A DNA stretch of 64,000 nt from JALOOX01 sp964557955 (GCA_964557955.1 CAZLCS010000003.1:1-64000), one strand, 5' to 3'. Counted from the first letter of the stretch, positions 8,540 through 17,382 are shown. Made by a program: numbers and translations. Notes: generated from the letters alone by a model not told the origin.

Positions 8540-9286
8540 ATGGCTCATGCAAAAGAATCACACAAATCCCATCAACGGCTGATGGAGAGGTCCAAAAATA
8601 TTCTGGATGCATTGAAAGACAGGATGGGGGCGGCCGACAGAAAGTTCGAGATTGTCTTGAAAGGTGATTCCAACGGCAGCGTCGAAGCGGTGGAATCCAT
8701 TCTCGGCAAGCTCACGGTCCCAAATGTCGCCATCCAGATCATCCACTCGGGCGTCGGCGCGGTCAGCAAGTCGGACCTGGTCATGGCACTGACGGGAAGT
8801 CATCTTGTCCTTGGGTTCAACGTGGGGGTGATGCCCAAACTGGATCAGTGGGTCAAAGATCATGGGGTCGAAGTACGCCTTTACGACGTCATTTACAGGC
8901 TGGTGGACGACATCAAAAGAATGGCGGAGAGCTTTGCGCCTTCGGCGCCCGAAGAGAAGATTTCGGGGAAGGGGAAGGTTATCGCTCTCTTCAAGAGCTC
9001 GCACAAAGGCAGCATCCTCGGCTGCCAGGTGACGGACGGGGTCATCTCCCTCGGGTGTAACTTCCGAGTCATTTCGGCCATGGGGCCCATCTATTCCGGG
9101 AAGATTGCTTCCATGCACATCGAAAAAGATGAAGTGAAGGAAGCCAGACCCGGCCAGCAGGTGGGTGTCAAACTGGAGGATTTCAACCAGGCCCAGATCG
9201 GGGACCTGGTTGAATGCTACGATACACTGGGCGGCAGGAAGACTCAGCAATGGGGGCCTTCCGGGGAAATCATTCATATCGGCTGA
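8540..9286 (+). CDS. Stand-alone IF-2 C-terminal domains (no GTPase domain)
   Basis: This 248-residue protein aligns by eye with the C-terminal half of translation initiation factor IF-2. After a 35-residue charged lead it has domain III (IVLKGDSNGSVEAVESILGK, then IIHSGVGAVSKSDLVMA and VRLYDVIYRLVDDI). It then has the beta-barrel domain IV that binds initiator tRNA (GCQVTDGVISLGCNFRVIS, VGVKLEDFNQAQIGDLVECY). There is no G domain, no GHVDHGK motif and no domain II. A GGGAGGCGG ribosome site precedes the ATG, so this is a real start and not a fragment of a longer frame. The role is unknown; it may bind fMet-tRNA or ribosomes without GTP hydrolysis. Confidence 0.85.
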   Translation: MAHAKESHKSHQRLMERSKNILDALKDRMGAADRKFEIVLKGDSNGSVEAVESILGKLTVPNVAIQIIHSGVGAVSKSDLVMALTGSHLVLGFNVGVMPKLDQWVKDHGVEVRLYDVIYRLVDDIKRMAESFAPSAPEEKISGKGKVIALFKSSHKGSILGCQVTDGVISLGCNFRVISAMGPIYSGKIASMHIEKDEVKEARPGQQVGVKLEDFNQAQIGDLVECYDTLGGRKTQQWGPSGEIIHIG

Positions 9287-9336
9287 TCGTGATTCCTGGA
9301 CGCCGAATTTCCAGAAGATTCCAACACTTCATCTGA

Positions 9337-10152
9337 TCAGCCCTTCCCCAGTTCCTGCGATCTCAGTGTCGCTGCCTCGACTGCCCGCATCAAGCTGCCG
9401 CGCACTCCGGCCTCCTCCAAAACCCCGAGTCCACGGATGGTCGTCCCTCCGGGAGACGTGATCATATCCTTGAGCTCTGCAGGATGTCTTCCGGTTTCAA
9501 GGACCATCCTGGCGCTGCCCAGGGCAGTCTGGACCACCAGCTCCCGGGCGATGGGGCGAGGCAATCCCATCAGCACGCCGGCGTCAATCATGCCCTCGAT
9601 GAGGAGCAGAAAGTAGGCCGGACCACTCCCACTCAACCCCGTGACGGCATCCATCCACTTCTCCTCCACCTCAAGGGCACTGCCCACTGCCCTGAACAGC
9701 GTCATAGCCTCGTCCATCTGTTCGGATGTCACGGCGGGGCCCCGGGAGAGGGCCGATGCGCCCTGGAGCACCAGAGCGGGCGTGTTGGGCATCACGCGGA
9801 CAACAGGCATATCAGGAGGCAAAGGAAGGCAGAGGGTTTCCAGGCTGACCCCGGCGGCAATGGAAATGATCAGAGGGCGGTGGCCCAGGTGTGGCCGGAG
9901 CTCCCCAAGGACCTTCGGCATTACTTGCGGCTTTACGGCCAGGATGAGGATCTGGCACTGGTCCGCGATTTCGGGAATACTCGAGGTCGCGCGAATGGAA
10001 TAGCTGGTCGCCAGATGATCAAGGCGGGGGGCCAAAACGTCATACACGCAGATCTGGTCGGGACGGAGGACCGAGGCGGTGATGAGCCCACGAATCAAGG
10101 CCTCGCCCATGTTTCCACCTCCAATGAAGCCAATGGTTTTTCCTTCAAACAT
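9337..10152 (-). CDS. proC: Pyrroline-5-carboxylate reductase
   Basis: This 271-residue enzyme makes proline from pyrroline-5-carboxylate using NAD(P)H. The Rossmann motif GFIGGGNMGEAL lies at residues 7-18. VVRVMPNTPA, the GLSGSGPAY segment and ITSPGGTTIRGL are the diagnostic ProC signatures in the second half. The start at 10152 follows AAGGAG at seven bases; a longer in-frame start at 10209 adds 19 residues without family character. Length fits the family (about 270). The gene is convergent with the IF-2-like gene, and only 50 bases separate their stop codons. Confidence 0.95.
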   Translation of the reverse strand: MFEGKTIGFIGGGNMGEALIRGLITASVLRPDQICVYDVLAPRLDHLATSYSIRATSSIPEIADQCQILILAVKPQVMPKVLGELRPHLGHRPLIISIAAGVSLETLCLPLPPDMPVVRVMPNTPALVLQGASALSRGPAVTSEQMDEAMTLFRAVGSALEVEEKWMDAVTGLSGSGPAYFLLLIEGMIDAGVLMGLPRPIARELVVQTALGSARMVLETGRHPAELKDMITSPGGTTIRGLGVLEEAGVRGSLMRAVEAATLRSQELGKG

Positions 10153-10420
10153 CTTGGGTCTCCTTGATGAAATATGCCGCAGGTCTTTTTCGGTCCCAGA
10201 TCGGCTCACAGAGCCAAGTACCTTGTGTTTGGGTCAACAAACCTGTACAATTCGAAACCTGGAGCAACTGGCCAGAATATCAAGGACTTGCGTTGATTGG
10301 AGATTCACCGTTCTGTCTACAGGCAACCGATAGATGAGGTGACACTCCCGTTTCGGGTTAAACATCCCTGCTGCAGGATCGTTCGTTGGATCCATCTACT
10401 GGTGAATTGAGGTGCTGCCC

Positions 10421-11014
10421 ATGAAAACGGATCAAGGGGTTGAAGCTTACGAACCCAGGTCTAGTGTCCTTGTCAATGGTGAAATGGTGCATTTCAAGCC
10501 TCTCAGTCCTTCAGACGGCGAGCTCTTGAGGGAATTCTTCTTCAGCATCCCCGAGAAAGAGGCGGCGAGCCTGCGGCATGACATCCGAAACCCCGAGATC
10601 GTGGACCGCTGGATTCAGAACCTGGACTACCGAAAAGTCTTCCCTTTGCTGGCCATGGATGAGAAAGCCCAGCGGGTCATCGCCGTGGCATCGCTTCATT
10701 TTCTGGAGGGAGTCTACCGCCATATCGCTGAGATCAGGATTGTCGTTGGGAAAGCCTACCGCCAGCTTGGTCTGGGCTCGGCACTGATCAAAGAGCTCAT
10801 TGAAGTCGCCAATCGCCTGGGGCTTCATTTCCTCAAGGCCGAAGTTCCCATGGAAAACCAATTGGCGGTCAGGGCGTTCCGCCAGTTGGGGTTCGAAGTC
10901 AAGTGCACCCTCGAAAGGTATTACATCACCCGGGTTGGCGAAACCAGGGATATCGTGCTCATGCTCAAGCGCCTGCTCGTGGAAATGGAGGAGGACCTGT
11001 TCTTCGTGTTTTAG
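10421..11014 (+). CDS. GNAT family N-acetyltransferase
   Basis: The 197-residue protein has the GNAT fold. The acetyl-CoA loop is seen in VVGKAYRQLGLGSALIKEL (an R-Q-x-G-x-G/A-type motif). It is followed by the typical helix and by the C-terminal AVRAFRQLGFEVKCTLERYY strand-helix. The ATG at 10421 is preferred to the GTG at 10412 because GAGG lies eight bases before it. The acceptor cannot be predicted; homologues acetylate amines or protein N-termini. It is convergent with the sensor kinase gene. Confidence 0.85.
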   Translation: MKTDQGVEAYEPRSSVLVNGEMVHFKPLSPSDGELLREFFFSIPEKEAASLRHDIRNPEIVDRWIQNLDYRKVFPLLAMDEKAQRVIAVASLHFLEGVYRHIAEIRIVVGKAYRQLGLGSALIKELIEVANRLGLHFLKAEVPMENQLAVRAFRQLGFEVKCTLERYYITRVGETRDIVLMLKRLLVEMEEDLFFVF

Positions 11015-11049
11015 GTTGACTGCAAAGATCACACGAGCGCCTGCATCGG

Positions 11050-12645
11050 TTATGAGGTCTCCAAAACCTCCGGAGACTCAACCGGCAGTGTGATGATCAT
11101 CTCGCACCCCTCACCCAGCTTGCTCCGGACCTCGATATTCCCCCGATGTGCCTTGATGATTCCGTAAGATATGGCCAAGCCGAGGCCGGTCCCCATTTCC
11201 TTGGTCGTGAAGAATGGGTCGAAGAGCCGATTCAGATTCTTTTCGGAAATGCCCGGACCGTTGTCGATGCAGTGTACGGCTATTTGGGATCGATCCCGTT
11301 CCCACCGGGTCAAGATCTTGAGCTTTCCGTTGCCGCCCATGGCTTCTGACGCATTGACGATCACATTGAAAAAGACCTGTTTCAGTTGATCGAGGTCCGC
11401 CATGATGTTGGGAATCTCCGGGTCATACTGGGTTTCAATCCGTATGTTCTGGAATGACTCCTGGGTGGTGACGATCTGCAGGATCTCCTGGATGACCCTG
11501 TTGATCTCAATAGATGCCTTTTCGGGTGCCGTCTGACGCGCGAAGTCCAGAAGCCCCCGGACTATGCTCCGGCAACGGATGGTCTCCCTCACGATCAGTT
11601 TCAAGTCCTGATGAGCATCGCTCTCCTCGGGGAACTCATCCATCAGGAGCTGGCTCAAATTGAGGATTCCCGTCAGCGGATTGTTGATTTCGTGTGCGAC
11701 ACCGGCCGAGAGCTTGCCGAGGGATGCGAGCTTCTCGCTGCGAATCAGCTGCTGTTGGGTTTCCTGAAGGTCCTTGGTTCGCTCGCAGACCATTTGCTCG
11801 AGCCGGCAGCCCCACTGGGTGAGTGATTCCTTGGCGCGCTTGAGATCCTGGGTCATCTGGTTGAAGGAACGGGCGAAGATGGCCAGCTCATCGTCGCTGC
11901 GGATGGGGATCTGGACATCCAGGTCGTCGTTGGCCACCCGGCGAGTGCCTTCGATGAGAACTTTGAGCGGCTTATTCAGAAACCAGTTGATCAGGAACAT
12001 GATGATGGCGGCCAGTGCGACGGCGGAAGCCAAACCGATGGAGAGCAGCTTTGCCTCTGCTTCGTGTATGCGGTCGTCGATGGGCTCCAGTGAGACATCG
12101 ATATCCATCACCCCCAGGACCTTCTGGTCGGCCGGGTGGACATGACAGCTGGCAGTATAGCAGTCGGGCTCATTGTAGATGGGGTTGATCATGCCGAGCA
12201 TGCGGTTGCCGGATGGGGCAGTGAAGATGCGCGTCCGTTCGGGGGTGCTCAGACGTTCCAGAGGCTTTTGGGCGGAATGGCACGCATAGCACTGCTCGGC
12301 CTGCTTATCCACCAGGAGACCCATCTCGGATCTGTCGGAAGAGTAGATGATCTCGCCCACATAGTTGAAGATGCGCATTTTCTCGATGGAGGGCTGCTTG
12401 CCGATGCCGTCCACCATCTGATGAAGGCGGTCCGGCGCGTAGAGCAGCATGTCCGCCCGCGAGCTCGCCTTGATGGTGTCGCTGAGGAGGCTCACGCTGC
12501 GTATCACCTCCTCGATGAGTTCTTCGCGGTAGTACTGGATCGAAAAAAACGTGTGCACGCTGAGAAAGCCGATGGCGAGGACGCTCGTGAGAACGCTGAT
12601 CTTGACGCCAATGCGTTTGTACCAGCTGAGCTGTTTGAACCACAT
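11050..12645 (-). CDS. Haem-binding sensor histidine kinase
   Basis: This 531-residue membrane kinase has two transmembrane helices (about residues 12-35 and 199-222) enclosing a periplasmic sensor. That sensor contains a classic haem-c motif, CYACH (Cys119, Cys122, His123), and a second CX4CH motif, CYTASCH (Cys162, Cys167, His168). A HAMP domain (about 222-275), a coiled coil, the HisKA box with phospho-acceptor His318 in VAHEINNP, and a HATPase with NVIVNASEAM, DNGPGIS and GTGLGLA follow. The start at 12645 follows GGAGAGGG; the frame upstream is open but lacks family features. Covalent haem suggests redox or gas sensing. It is divergent from two response-regulator genes, the likely partners. 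Confidence 0.9.
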   Translation of the reverse strand: MWFKQLSWYKRIGVKISVLTSVLAIGFLSVHTFFSIQYYREELIEEVIRSVSLLSDTIKASSRADMLLYAPDRLHQMVDGIGKQPSIEKMRIFNYVGEIIYSSDRSEMGLLVDKQAEQCYACHSAQKPLERLSTPERTRIFTAPSGNRMLGMINPIYNEPDCYTASCHVHPADQKVLGVMDIDVSLEPIDDRIHEAEAKLLSIGLASAVALAAIIMFLINWFLNKPLKVLIEGTRRVANDDLDVQIPIRSDDELAIFARSFNQMTQDLKRAKESLTQWGCRLEQMVCERTKDLQETQQQLIRSEKLASLGKLSAGVAHEINNPLTGILNLSQLLMDEFPEESDAHQDLKLIVRETIRCRSIVRGLLDFARQTAPEKASIEINRVIQEILQIVTTQESFQNIRIETQYDPEIPNIMADLDQLKQVFFNVIVNASEAMGGNGKLKILTRWERDRSQIAVHCIDNGPGISEKNLNRLFDPFFTTKEMGTGLGLAISYGIIKAHRGNIEVRSKLGEGCEMIITLPVESPEVLETS

Positions 12646-12814
12646 AAAGCCCTCTCCGTCAGCTTGGAGTTGAACGCACAACGATTCCGGGGAGCTTCCG
12701 AAGATTCCCCCGCGACCGGGAGCGGTAGAGGACTGAGGATACGCCTGCCGTTTTCCTTTGGGCTTGAACGGGGAGGCGACCCTGAGCTTGTGAATTAGGT
12801 TACTAGATTTCCAG

Positions 12815-12843
12815 TTGACAGGCAAGGACGATTCCGCTAGTAA
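12815..12843 (+). promoter_or_regulatory. Candidate sigma-70 promoter for the receiver gene
   Basis: TTGACA at 12815-12820 is followed after 17 bases by TAGTAA at 12838-12843, about 70 bases before the response-regulator start. The -35 is perfect but the -10 is poor, so this is a weak prediction. The 268-base gap is shared with the divergent sensor kinase. Confidence 0.35.
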
Positions 12844-12913
12844 AAATTGCCCAAACGTCAGTTTGCGCGTTGGTTTGTGAACTTTTTCTCCCCACGTCCC
12901 CGGAGGTATGTGC

Positions 12914-13330
12914 ATGGCCGCCAAGGGTAAGATCCTTATTGTAGACGACGATCCGGACTTCATCAAAACGACCAAAATGATCCTCATGACGGATGGCTAC
13001 GAAATTCTGACCGCGAGCGATGGCAAAGAGGGTCTCAAGGTGCTCCAGGAGGCGAAGCCCGATCTGGTCATGCTGGACATCATGATGGAGAGCCTCTTCG
13101 AGGGGTTCAGCTTCCTGGGGACGCTCCGGACCTCCCCGGATTTCGAAGAGCTCAAAGGCACGCCCATTTTGATGGTTTCCAGCGTCAGGGCCGACACGGG
13201 ATCGCGCTTTTCTTTCGGCTATGAGGAAGATATGGGAGATATCCCGGAGCCGGATGAATATATGGATAAGCCGCTCAAGCCCAAGGAGCTTCTGGAGAAA
13301 GTCGCTATCCTCGTCAGCCGGGCCAAATAG
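12914..13330 (+). CDS. Single-domain response regulator (CheY-like)
   Basis: This 138-residue protein consists only of a receiver domain. The acidic pair is in ILIVDDDPD, the phospho-acceptor Asp is in VMLDIMMES, the Thr/Ser position is in ILMVSSV, and the Lys is in YMDKPLKPKEL. An insertion between the last two (SRFSFGYEEDMGDIPEPDEY) is longer than usual and acidic. With no output domain it probably relays phosphate or acts by protein contact. The ATG at 12914 has GGAGG seven bases upstream, unlike the ATG at 12908. It heads a short cluster with the next receiver-kinase gene. Confidence 0.9.
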   Translation: MAAKGKILIVDDDPDFIKTTKMILMTDGYEILTASDGKEGLKVLQEAKPDLVMLDIMMESLFEGFSFLGTLRTSPDFEELKGTPILMVSSVRADTGSRFSFGYEEDMGDIPEPDEYMDKPLKPKELLEKVAILVSRAK

Positions 13331-13411
13331 CCGGCTTCCATTGAATCCAGTGGTTGAAGATTGCGTGGACGGCCTTTGCCCCCACAGGGCGCGGTCGGTT
13401 CATTGTCAGGG

Positions 13412-14515
13412 GTGAAGGTGGTTCCTCCGAAGGTGCTTGTCATCGATGATGAGGAAATCGGTCGGATTTCCTGTCAGCGTGTACTGAAGCGCGAAGGCAT
13501 CCAGGTCGCCATGGCTTCCAGTGGCCGTGAGGGCCTGGAAATGATGATGCGGGAGCCCCCTGATCTGGTCCTCGTGGATCTCAAGATGCCGGAGATGGAC
13601 GGCGTGGAAGTCGCCCGTCGGGTCAGGACCTACGACCCCAATATCGTCACCATCATCATTACCGGGTATGCCACCATAGAGAGCGCCGTGGCGGTGATGA
13701 AGGAGGGTGCCTACGACTACCTTCCAAAGCCTTTCACCCCGGATGAGCTGCTCATCGTCGTACGGCGGGGTCTGGAAAAGCGACGCCTCGATCAGGAATC
13801 TCGAGCCCTCCGCGAAGAGAAAGCGGCCATGGAAAGGAATTTCATCACCATGGTCAGCCACCAGCTGAGGTCTCCATTGGGGGCGATTTTTCAATATCTC
13901 GAGGTACTGTTGGGTGACATCGGCGGGGAGCTGACCGAGATGCAGCGGGAGATGCTGGAACGAGCCCGTGAGAGGCTCGAAGGTCTGCTGCAGCTCATCA
14001 ATGACTGGCTCGACATGAGCCGGATTCAGGCCGGGGAGATCCTGCACCGGCTTCAATCCGTGCCTCTCGCCTCTTGCATCGATGCAGCGATGGCCGGCTT
14101 GGACTTTGCTGCGCAGCAGAAAGGTTTGTCCGTCACGAAGGAGCTCCCGCCCGGACTGCCCAATGTGCAAGTCGATCCCGGCACTTTCCGGGAAGTGCTG
14201 AGCAACCTCATCTCCAATGCCATCAAGTACAATCGACCCGGGGGATACCTCCGCATAAGGGCTGCGGAGCGGGAAGGCTGGGTGGTGGTGGAGGTGGAGG
14301 ATTCGGGGTTTGGCATCGCAGAGAAAGAGATTCCCTTTGTGTTCGAGCAGTTCTTTCGCAGCAAGGACAAGGAAGTGCGCAGGCAGGAGGGAACCGGACT
14401 GGGTCTGGCTATCGTTGAGAAGATTGTGAGGGCCCATGGAGGCAAGGTCGAAGTGAAGAGCGAACTTGGGAAAGGCACCACATTTTCGGTGTACGTGAAC
14501 AGGGCTGATCCTTGA
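13412..14515 (+). CDS. Receiver-histidine kinase hybrid (REC-HisKA-HATPase)
   Basis: About 367 residues, cytoplasmic, with no membrane helix. It opens with a receiver domain (VLVIDDEE, phospho-Asp in LVDLKMPEMDG, TGYAT, KPFTPDEL). A coiled linker is followed by a HisKA box (MVSHQLRSPLGAI, His the phospho-acceptor) and a HATPase domain (NLISNAIKYN, DSGFGIAE, GTGLGLAIVEKI). With the receiver at the N-terminus the kinase is likely switched by phosphorylation from another kinase, perhaps the haem sensor across the gap. The start is uncertain: GTG at 13412 or 13418 or an upstream TTG at 13361; no strong ribosome site decides it. It ends 139 bases before nuoE. Confidence 0.85.
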   Translation: MKVVPPKVLVIDDEEIGRISCQRVLKREGIQVAMASSGREGLEMMMREPPDLVLVDLKMPEMDGVEVARRVRTYDPNIVTIIITGYATIESAVAVMKEGAYDYLPKPFTPDELLIVVRRGLEKRRLDQESRALREEKAAMERNFITMVSHQLRSPLGAIFQYLEVLLGDIGGELTEMQREMLERARERLEGLLQLINDWLDMSRIQAGEILHRLQSVPLASCIDAAMAGLDFAAQQKGLSVTKELPPGLPNVQVDPGTFREVLSNLISNAIKYNRPGGYLRIRAAEREGWVVVEVEDSGFGIAEKEIPFVFEQFFRSKDKEVRRQEGTGLGLAIVEKIVRAHGGKVEVKSELGKGTTFSVYVNRADP

Positions 14516-14517
14516 AC

Positions 14518-14552
14518 GCCGGTCATTATGCGCAAGTTTTCACTTGACCGGC
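14518..14552. promoter_or_regulatory. Inverted repeat between kinase gene and nuoE
   Basis: GCCGGTCA at 14518-14525 is repeated in inverse at 14545-14552 with a 19-base spacer. It lies just after the kinase stop codon and about 100 bases before nuoE. It could be a weak terminator or an operator for the complex I operon; no T-run follows. Confidence 0.4.
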
Positions 14553-14654
14553 CGGGGGCATTGTGCGAAAAGAGAACCCGCCAAAATAGACTTTCCCCTT
14601 ACGGAATCCATCGTCTTGTGCATCGCTTCCAATAGGCATGGATGGAGGAGCTGA

Positions 14655-15122
14655 ATGGAGTACAACATCGAAGACGTTGATGCGATCATCAATCAGTGGG
14701 GGCCAACGCCAGCATCCCTCCTTCAGATCATGCTGGATATTAATCATCGCTATCATTACCTGCCCAGAGAAAGCATGCAGCGAGTATCCGAACGGCTGAA
14801 AATGCCCATCAGCCAGATTTACGGGGTGGCCAACTTCTTCAAGGTCTTCAGTCTCACGCCCCGAGGACGCTTTGTGATGCACGTTTGCACCGGAACCGCC
14901 TGCCATGTCAAAGGAGGTCCGAAAATCGTCGAGAGGCTCCAGACCGAACTGAACCTCAATCCCGGTGAAACCTCCGAGGACTTGATGTTCACCCTGGAAA
15001 CGGTCAACTGCGTTGGGGCCTGTGCTGCAGCGCCCGTCGTGGTGGTGGGTGAGACAACCTATTCCGAAATGACGCCCAGCAAAGTATCGAGCGTGGTTAA
15101 AGCGTTGAAAGAAGAGGCCTAA
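14655..15122 (+). CDS. nuoE: NADH-quinone oxidoreductase subunit E
   Basis: This 155-residue thioredoxin-like [2Fe-2S] protein is part of the NADH-oxidising arm of complex I. The cluster ligands are in VCTGTACHVKGG and, about 35 residues later, in NCVGACAAAP, the usual C-x4-C and C-x3-C pattern. Typical NuoE text such as REHMQRVSERL-like helices and QIYGVANFFKVF precedes them. GAGGAG lies before the ATG. It is the first gene of the nuo operon, 13 bases from nuoF, with which it forms the NADH-binding pair. Confidence 0.95.
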   Translation: MEYNIEDVDAIINQWGPTPASLLQIMLDINHRYHYLPRESMQRVSERLKMPISQIYGVANFFKVFSLTPRGRFVMHVCTGTACHVKGGPKIVERLQTELNLNPGETSEDLMFTLETVNCVGACAAAPVVVVGETTYSEMTPSKVSSVVKALKEEA

Positions 15123-15135
15123 CGGAGAGATCATC

Positions 15136-16986
15136 ATGCGGCTCAACAGTGTTCGGGATCTGGAAGTCCTGCGTGAGCAGATCAACGAGAAGAGAAAATC
15201 GATAAGAAAGCGAATCAGGATATGTGGAGGTCCGGGGTGCCATTCCGGCGGTGGAGCGCATCTCAGGGAGGCTTTTCAGAAGCTGCTGGACGAAAGAGGG
15301 GTGAGCCAGGAATATCAGGTCGTGGATACCGGATGCCATGGCTTCTGCGCCCGTGGGCCCATTGTCGTGATCGAGCCTGCAAACATATTCTACGAGCGTG
15401 TGAACGATTCCAGGGTTCCGGAAATCTTTGAGAAGACAGTGCTCGGCGATGAGCTGGTGGATGATCTTCTCTATGTCTTTCCCGGGACGGGCGAAAAGAT
15501 CATTCGCGAGAAAGATATTCCTTTTTACGCAGGCCAGGAGCGAATCATCTTCAACGACACCGGGCTCAACTGGTCCACCGAAATCGATGACTACATCTCT
15601 CGCGGCGGCTACTCCGCGCTGGCAAAGGTGCTGGAGGGGATGAAGCCTGTGGAGGTGATCGAGGAGGTCAAGCTTTCGGGATTGCGCGGTCGTGGGGGTG
15701 GAGGTTTTCCGGCGGGCGTCAAATGGGAATCGTGCAGCAAGGCGCATGGGGACATCAAATATGTGATGTGCAACGCCGACGAGGGGGACCCTGGGGCCTA
15801 CATGGATCGAGCCCTCCTGGAAGGCAACCCTCACCAGGTGATCGAGGGAATGATCATCGGCGCTTACGCCATTGGCGCTAAAGAGGGGTACATCTACTGC
15901 CGCTACGAATACCCTGTTGCAGTGAAAAACGGCCTGCGCGCTCTGGAGCAGGCCAGGAGCTACGGTCTTCTGGGAGAGAATATCCTGGGTACTCCCTTCG
16001 GGGTCGATATTTTCATCACCCGCGGCGCAGGGGCGTTCGTCTGCGGTGAATCCACAGCCTTGATGGCTTCGCTCGAAGGCAAGATCGGAGAACCCCGGGG
16101 CAAGCACATCCATACCGTCGAAAAAGGGTTGTGGCACCGTCCCAGCAACCTCAACAACGTGGAGACCTGGGCAAGCGTCCCTCAGATCATCAACAACGGC
16201 GGCAAGTGGTTCGCGTCCATCGGCACCGAACGGAGCAAGGGGACCAAGATCTTCTCCGTGGTCGGAAAGATCAACAACCCGGGGCTGGTTGAAGTGGCGA
16301 TGGGTACGCCGCTCAGGAAGATTGTGTACGACATCGGTGGCGGGATTCCTGGTGGCAAAGCGTTCAAGGCCGTTCAAACGGGTGGTCCTTCGGGGGGGTG
16401 CGTTCCCGAGTCTCTCATCGACCTTGCGGTGGACTTCGAGAAGCTCAAGCAGGCCGGCTCCATGATGGGCTCCGGAGGAATGATCATTCTCGACGAAGAC
16501 ACGTGCATGGTGGATGTGGCCCGCTACTTTCTGACCTTTCTGGTTCAGGAGTCTTGCGGGAAGTGCGTCCCATGCCGTGTGGGCGTGAAGCGGATGTACG
16601 AGATTGTGGACCGGATGTGTTCCGGACTTGCGGTGCCGAGCGACATCGACGAGCTGGAGCGTTTGGGCAGCACCATGCAGGAAGCGGCCCTTTGCGGCCT
16701 CGGCAAGAGCGCGCCGAATCCGGTTCTCAGCACACTGAAATATTTTCGGCATGAGTATGAAGCTCATGTCAACGACAAGTGCTGTCCGGCCAAGGTCTGC
16801 AAGCCGCTCATTCGCTACGAGATTGACACGGAAAAATGTACGGGGTGCGGGGTGTGTCGCAGGAAGTGTCCGGAGAGCGCCATCATCGGGGAGAAGAGAG
16901 AGTGTCACTGCATCGATGACGAGCTTTGCGTGCGATGCGGTATCTGCATCGAGAGCTGTAAGTTTGGCGCCATTTTCATCGAATAG
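15136..16986 (+). CDS. nuoF: NADH-quinone oxidoreductase subunit F, HndC-type with ferredoxin tail
   Basis: This 616-residue protein oxidises NADH at FMN. Domains in order: a thioredoxin-like [2Fe-2S] region (CGGPGCHSGG, then DTGCHGFCARGP; about 30-90); the FMN/NADH fold (GLRGRGGGGFPAGVKW, then CNADEGDPGAYMDR; about 170-330); an SLBB domain (about 330-420); the N3 [4Fe-4S] region (ESCGKCVPCRVG plus a distal Cys); and a C-terminal two-cluster ferredoxin (CTGCGVCRRKCPESAI, CVRCGICIESCKFGAI). NuoF of E. coli lacks both ends. This layout is that of NADP-reducing hydrogenase HndC and bifurcating enzymes, so exchange with ferredoxin is possible. It is followed 15 bases later by nuoA. Confidence 0.95.
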   Translation: MRLNSVRDLEVLREQINEKRKSIRKRIRICGGPGCHSGGGAHLREAFQKLLDERGVSQEYQVVDTGCHGFCARGPIVVIEPANIFYERVNDSRVPEIFEKTVLGDELVDDLLYVFPGTGEKIIREKDIPFYAGQERIIFNDTGLNWSTEIDDYISRGGYSALAKVLEGMKPVEVIEEVKLSGLRGRGGGGFPAGVKWESCSKAHGDIKYVMCNADEGDPGAYMDRALLEGNPHQVIEGMIIGAYAIGAKEGYIYCRYEYPVAVKNGLRALEQARSYGLLGENILGTPFGVDIFITRGAGAFVCGESTALMASLEGKIGEPRGKHIHTVEKGLWHRPSNLNNVETWASVPQIINNGGKWFASIGTERSKGTKIFSVVGKINNPGLVEVAMGTPLRKIVYDIGGGIPGGKAFKAVQTGGPSGGCVPESLIDLAVDFEKLKQAGSMMGSGGMIILDEDTCMVDVARYFLTFLVQESCGKCVPCRVGVKRMYEIVDRMCSGLAVPSDIDELERLGSTMQEAALCGLGKSAPNPVLSTLKYFRHEYEAHVNDKCCPAKVCKPLIRYEIDTEKCTGCGVCRRKCPESAIIGEKRECHCIDDELCVRCGICIESCKFGAIFIE

Positions 16987-17001
16987 CGAGTGGAGAGGGG
17001 C

Positions 17002-17382
17002 ATGCTTCCCAAAGAGCTAATGACCGATTTTCTGGCAATTGCATTCTTCCTTCTCGTGGGAGTGGTCTTTGCCGTTGTTCCGATCATCGTTTCGTCGCTG
17101 ATCGTGAAGCGGAGTGCAGGGGCTAAGCGGGAGGAAACGTACGAAAGCGGTATGCAGACCATCGGCAGCGCGTGGATCCAGTTTACGGTTGCCTACTACA
17201 TCTACGCACTGATCTTTCTCGCCTTCGACGTCGACGTGCTCTACCTCTTCCCCGTGGCCCTCGCCTACGGCAAGTACGCTCTGCGGGATCTGGTGGAGGT
17301 CACGATCTTTGTGGGCATTTTGTCTCTGGCCATCGTCTATGCCTGGTGCAAAGGAGTATTTGAGTGGGAAACCAAAAGATAG
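17002..17382 (+). CDS. nuoA: NADH-quinone oxidoreductase subunit A
   Basis: A 126-residue membrane subunit with three hydrophobic helices. The family signature KREETYESGMQTIGSAW, with the conserved Glu-Ser-Gly, lies in the loop after helix 1, and the last helices include YALIFLAFDVDVLYLFPVAL with conserved acidic residues. The ATG at 17002 follows GGAGAGGGG and is preferred to GTG at 16990. It lies at the junction of the membrane and peripheral arms. It overlaps nuoB by 19 bases. Confidence 0.95.
   Translation: MLPKELMTDFLAIAFFLLVGVVFAVVPIIVSSLIVKRSAGAKREETYESGMQTIGSAWIQFTVAYYIYALIFLAFDVDVLYLFPVALAYGKYALRDLVEVTIFVGILSLAIVYAWCKGVFEWETKR

Noticed and set aside
15097..16908. 603-codon minus-strand frame opposite nuoF
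   Set aside because: The plus strand encodes an unambiguous NuoF; the antisense text has no motifs.
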